Source: Bolinopsis microptera (lineage: Eukaryota; Ctenophora; Tentaculata; Lobata; Bolinopsidae). From it: 64,000 nt of DNA. The position numbers and the translations under genes are program-made. The notes beneath the pieces were generated by a model. It was not told the origin of the DNA. It made no database searches and saw only the letters and a list, made by a program, of their open reading frames with translations. Numbering within the stretch: position 1 is the first letter of the stretch; each line of letters starts with the position of its first letter. Positions 60,001-64,000 of this stretch are shown piece after piece. The stretch is taken from positions 1,278,312 through 1,342,311 of the forward strand of contig NC_087084.1 of assembly GCF_026151205.1 (NCBI RefSeq), written 5' to 3'.

Positions 60001-62495
60001 GTCTTCCTTGGGTAGGGACGAGCTTATCGCCTAAAACTGGTCTTGTACTAGTTTGCCAGGTCAATGCTGCTGTTTCTGTTATGCCAGTGATGATACATGA
60101 AATCGTTGCGTAAGAGCCTTTCTTCACTTCTGTGTTAACTGACTCAACGTCTGAAGTGAGTTTTGGTACAATTACAAACTCTACAATTTATAAATGACGG
60201 ATCATCAAAACAATTTCTTTAACTGATTTGAATAAGAATATGGAGATTGGAGATGACATAAAATTTTGTCCACGACCACAACTCAAAAAGTACATTGCAA
60301 GATTACTGTTAGCGATTAAAGAACATACCATAAAAGTTTAGATTGACAGTGGTATCAAAGAAGTTGGAATCGGGCAAAGATCCGGAAGTGACTCTGCAAG
60401 TGTAGGCAGTATCTTCGTTGACAAGAGTTCCATCTACGGCAAGAGTTGATATCTGTGTCCCGTCGAAGTGACTTCCTTGGGTAGGGACGAGCTTATCGTC
60501 TGAAACTGGTCCTATACTAGTTCGCCAGGTCACTGCTGCTGTTTCTGTTATGCCAGTGATGATACATGAAATTGTTGCGTAAGAGCCTTTCTTCACTTCT
60601 GTGTTAACTGACTCAACGTCTGAAGTGAGTTTTGGTACATTTACAAACTCTACAATTTAAAAATGACGGATCATCAAAACAATTGCTTTAATTGATTTGA
60701 ATAAGAATATGGAGATTGGAGGTGAAATAAAATTTTGTCCACGACCACAACTCAAAAAGTACATTGCAAGATTACTGTTAGCATTTAAAGAACATACCAT
60801 AAACGTTTAGATTGACATTGGTATCAGAGAAGTTGGAATCGGGCAAAGATCCGGAAGTGACTTTGCAAGTGTAGGCAGTATCTTCGTTGACAAGAGTTCC
60901 ATCTACGGCAAGAGTTGATATCTGTGTCCCGTCGAAGTGACTTCCTTGGGTAGGGACGAGCTTATCGTCTGAAACTGGTCCTATACTAGTTCGCCAGGTC
61001 ACTGCTGCTGTTTCTGTTATGCCAGTGATGATACATGAAATTGTTGCGTAAGAGCCTTTCTTCACTTCTGTGTTAACTGACTCAACGTCTGAAGTGAGTT
61101 TTTGTACATTTACAAACTCTACAATTTAAAAATTACGGATCATCAAAACAATTGCTTTTATTGATTTGAATAAGAATAGTGAGATTGGAGGTGAAATAAA
61201 ATTTTGTCCACGACCACAACTCAAAAAGTACATTGCAAGATTACTGTTAGCATTTAAAGAACATACCATAAACGTTTAGATTGACATTGGTATCAGAGAA
61301 GTTGGAATCGGGCAAAGATCCGGAAGTGACTCTGCAAGTGTAGGCAGTATCTTCGTTGACAAGAGTTCCGTCTACGGCAAGAGTTGATGTCTGTGTCCCG
61401 TCGGAGTGACTTCCTTGGGTAGGGACGAGCTTACCGCCTGAAACTGGTCCTGTACTAGTTCGCCAGGTCACTGCTACTGTTTCTGTTATGCCAGTGATGA
61501 TACATGAAATCGTTGCGTAAGAGCCTTTCTTCACTTCTGTGTTAACTGACTCAACGTCTGAAGTGAGTTTTGGTACATTTACAAACTCTACAATTTATAA
61601 ATGACGGATCATCAAAACAATTTCTTTAACTGATTTGAATAAGAATATGGAGATTGGAGATGACATAAAATTTTGTCCACGACCACAACTCAAAAAGTAC
61701 ATTGCAAGATTACTGTTAGCGTTTAAAGAACATACCATAAACGTTTAGATTGACAGTGGTATCAGAGAAGTTGGAATCGGGCAAAGATCCGGAAGTGACT
61801 CTGCAAGTGTAGGCAGTATCTTCGTTGACAAGAGTTCCGTCTACGGCAAGAGTTGATGTCTGTGTCCCGTCGGAGTGACTTCCTTGGGTAGGGACGAGCT
61901 TATCGCCTGAAACTGGTCCTGTACTAGTTCGCCAGGTCACTGCTGCTGTTTCTGTTATGCCAGTGATGATACACGAAATCGTTGCGTAAGAGCCTATTTT
62001 CACTTCTGTGTTAACTGACTCAACGTCTGAAGTGAGTTTTGGTACAATTACAAACTCTACAATTTATAAATGACGGATCATCAAAACAATTTCTTTAACT
62101 GATTTGAATGAGAATATGGAGATTGGAGGTGAGATAAAATTTTGTCCACGACCACAACTCAAAAAGTACATTGCAAGATTACTATTTGCGTTTAAAGAAC
62201 ATACCATAAACGTTTAGATTGACAGTGGTATCAGAGAAGTTTGAATCGGGCAAAGATCCGGAAGTGACTCTGCAAGTGTAGGCAGTATCTTCGTTGACAA
62301 GAGTTCCGTCTACGGCAAGAGTTGATGTCTGTGTCCCATCAGAGTTACTTCCTTGGGTTGGGATTTGCTTATCGCCTGAAACTGGTTCTGTACTTGTTCG
62401 CCAGGTCACAGTTGCTGTGTCTGTTATGCCAGTGATGATACACGAAATTGTTGCGTAAGAGCCTTTTTTCACTTCTATGTTAACTGACTCAACTT
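57038..62495 (-). repeat. Array of 12 near-identical Ig exons, 469-bp period
   Basis: Exons of exactly 291 bp (97 codons, phase 1 at both ends) run 62495-62205, 62026-61736, 61557-61267, 61088-60798, 60619-60329, 60150-59860, 59681-59391, 59212-58922, 58743-58453, 58266-57976, 57797-57507 and 57328-57038. The period is 469 bp except once (477 bp, an 8-bp insertion near 58437). Each encodes one Ig domain: TISCIITGIT, the Trp in VTWRTSTGPV, and DTAYTCRVTSG. Introns are as similar as exons. Because all exons are phase 1-1, any number can be included or skipped without changing frame. Gene A has two such exons (40348-40058, 39879-39589). Confidence 0.93.
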
Positions 62496-63605
62496 CTGAA
62501 GTGAGGTTATTTGAACGATTCAATGAAAGGTTGCATTAGCGTTAAAAATCGAAGATTTTTAATTGTTTTCTGAACAATTTGTAGTCTAAATGCTAATTAA
62601 ATTAATTTCAACCCAATAATATTGGGTGCTCTGCTGCATGCGATCGAATGACAAATTGACACGCGAGTGCAGACGGTTTTTGATATGTCAAGAATTTAGA
62701 TAACTGACCATGGTGCTAAAATCAAATATAATGTAATTGATGCAATCAATTGATAATTTACTTGTAACTGGCGGACACCCAGAATTAACTTTTCTCACGT
62801 TACCAGTTCTGGGCTGACTTAGAATACTTTCCCAGGTGATGAACCGGACATTATCGAACTTCTTTTCCACTTCAGAACATCTGCCACCCTGATACAGCTC
62901 TGCAACTTCTGTCCTGCTTAGTTCCTTTCCAAATATATTCAACTTCATCAGCTGTCCTCCGAATATTTCAGATTCACTTGGGCCGCTGTCTCCACTATCA
63001 TGTCCCAGAAGGATGTAGCCCCCCTCTTCTAATGGAGTATTGCCAACTCTCATTGACCCAACCATAGTTCCGTTGTAGTATACCTTTAGTAATGCAGAGC
63101 TTGTGGACCAGCTCTGGCATTGGTGGGTCCATGTGTTCAGCGGCACCGAAACAGACACACCGTGACAGTTGCCGTGAATGTAGTTATAGCTTCCAGCGTC
63201 AGAGATGAGGATTTCGTATCCATGAGTACTTGTTGTGTAGGTTATCCAGGATCTGGCTGTCCCAGTCTGCTGTTTCTTAACCCATGAGCATACAGTCAGA
63301 GCGTATTTTACATTACTCACATCAGGGTAGAATCTAACGTAATCACCGAATGTGATGCCGAATTGGAGTGATTGAGCTGCTACAGTGGGCTGGACCATTT
63401 GTAGGAATCCGAATAGTAGGATTGGTAAAGGGTGCCGGAACATGATTAATTTTGAACCTCAGTTGTTTTGCGGGTATCAAACTGTGCAAGTTGCATCACA
63501 TCTTAACCTTGTTTAATGAAGTTCTTAACATATAGTTCTGGTAAAAATGAAAGTGATAAGTTGCATAAACAAATATATGTAACTGTAAATTATTATTAAA
63601 TATAA

Positions 63606-64000
63606 TAAATTTATAATTAGTCCTCGCATGATGAACTATGTGGTTTGCTGGAAGTACATCAGTGACCGGGTATGCTATGTCGATATTTGCATCCCCTCAC
63701 GTAGCGGTACACCCCTACGTTGCAGGGTGATCAATGCCTACTGTCCACATCAGGGGCTAGTCCGTAAAAATCCAGTTGTTTTGGATAACTTTTACGGGCA
63801 GCTAAGAGAGGCCAAGAATGTACCCTCTAATGTGGAGTTGCAATTTCTGGGTGACTTTAATTCAAAACTGGGTAAATTATCCCCTTCTGATATTGAACAG
63901 GGTTTTGGTAGATATATGGGGAAATACGGAATGGGAGTATAAGGAACGAAAATGGTTCTAGATTACTGGATTTTATCTCAGAAAATAATCTGTTTGCTGT
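63606..64000 (+). pseudogene. LINE endonuclease fragment, cut by window edge
   Basis: From 63628 the frame reads CRVINAYCPHQG, then LEL-type spacing to LQFLGDFNSKLG: the AP-type endonuclease core of LINEs (N-A-Y and G-D-F-N). The frame stops at TAA 63940 after GKYGMGV, but the sequence continues in another frame as RNENGSRLLDFISENN, the normal continuation, so there is a shift of two extra bases near 63938. The N-terminal part is missing. It begins where homology between copies A and B ends. Confidence 0.75.

Larger units (their letters stand above)
44948..63443 (-). pseudogene. Gene B: expanded pentraxin-like plus Ig paralogue, downstream half damaged
   Basis: The first exon 63443-62762 (signal peptide MFRHPLPILLFGF; pentraxin-like domain with HQCQSW) and twelve 291-bp Ig exons (62495-57038) are intact and in phase; exons 56877-56721, 56574-56419 and 56262-56150 also are. 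The next exon 56040-55901 has lost one base relative to gene A and reaches TAG after about 17 codons. Exon 55538-55395 has lost another base, the 10th-exon equivalent is cut (53708 to about 53766, no acceptor), and the micro-exon acceptor near 52550 is deleted. Downstream exons 55253-55156, 53562-53381, 52793-52639, 51775-51662, 51327-51196, 50964-50788, 50538-50421, 45323-45248 and 45124-44948 remain and the last is identical in protein to gene A. It could still make a shorter secreted pentraxin-like plus about 13-Ig protein; hence pseudogene is a call for the 3' half only. Confidence 0.75.
43500..63605. repeat. Segmental duplication, copy B (gene B)
   Basis: Collinear with 28876-41480. Differences seen: about 4.86 kb inserted at 45531-50390; the segment matching 34110-37690 (recombinase gene, cloverleaf and most of one Ig exon) missing at about 53766; a LINE and 49-bp repeats at 53790-55140; ten extra 469-bp Ig units at 57000-62200. 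Confidence 0.92.

Noticed and set aside
1-64000. CRISPR arrays, operons, bacterial ribosome binding sites
   Set aside because: The DNA is eukaryotic with GT/AG introns; the many regular arrays are minisatellites without spacer diversity.

Overview
The window looks like intron-rich, AT-rich DNA from an invertebrate animal. GT/AG introns, a tRNA-derived SINE, LINE pieces, hAT-like and TA-flanked inverted-repeat elements, a Penelope-like retroelement and a Crypton-type recombinase gene all point to a metazoan. Pentraxin-like plus immunoglobulin (Ig) repeat proteins would fit a cnidarian or another early-branching or marine invertebrate, but I cannot name the species. No sequence search was run; gene models come from reading splice borders and phases by eye.

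Layout. (1) 1-17507, minus strand: at least 38 exons of one long Ig-repeat protein (gene C), open at the left edge. It is crowded with minisatellites, many of which duplicate its splice donors or acceptors. (2) 17508-24229: repeats, including a hAT-like element with an 8-bp target duplication and an internal 20-bp array, a 3.2-kb array of a 22-bp unit and an 8-bp array. (3) 24230-25202, plus: a three-exon gene for a secreted cysteine-rich peptide. (4) 25930-29310: a long inverted repeat with nested elements and a FLYWCH-like fragment. (5) 30074-41312, minus: gene A, a secreted pentraxin-like plus Ig protein of about 21 exons. A four-exon tyrosine-recombinase gene (34951-37078, plus) sits antisense inside one of its introns. 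(6) 44948-63443, minus: gene B, a tandem segmental copy of gene A. Its Ig exon of 291 bp is present 12 times (469-bp period) instead of twice. Its downstream half carries two 1-bp deletions, a truncated exon and a lost micro-exon acceptor. Gene B was also hit by a Penelope-like element and by a LINE fragment. (7) 63628-64000: the start of another LINE, cut by the window edge.

Together the three minus-strand genes form a cluster of secreted or surface Ig-repeat proteins, two with a pentraxin-type recognition domain. The cluster is changing by tandem exon expansion, segmental duplication and minisatellite growth at exon borders. A role in self/non-self or microbial recognition is a reasonable guess from the domain types, but the sequence does not show it.
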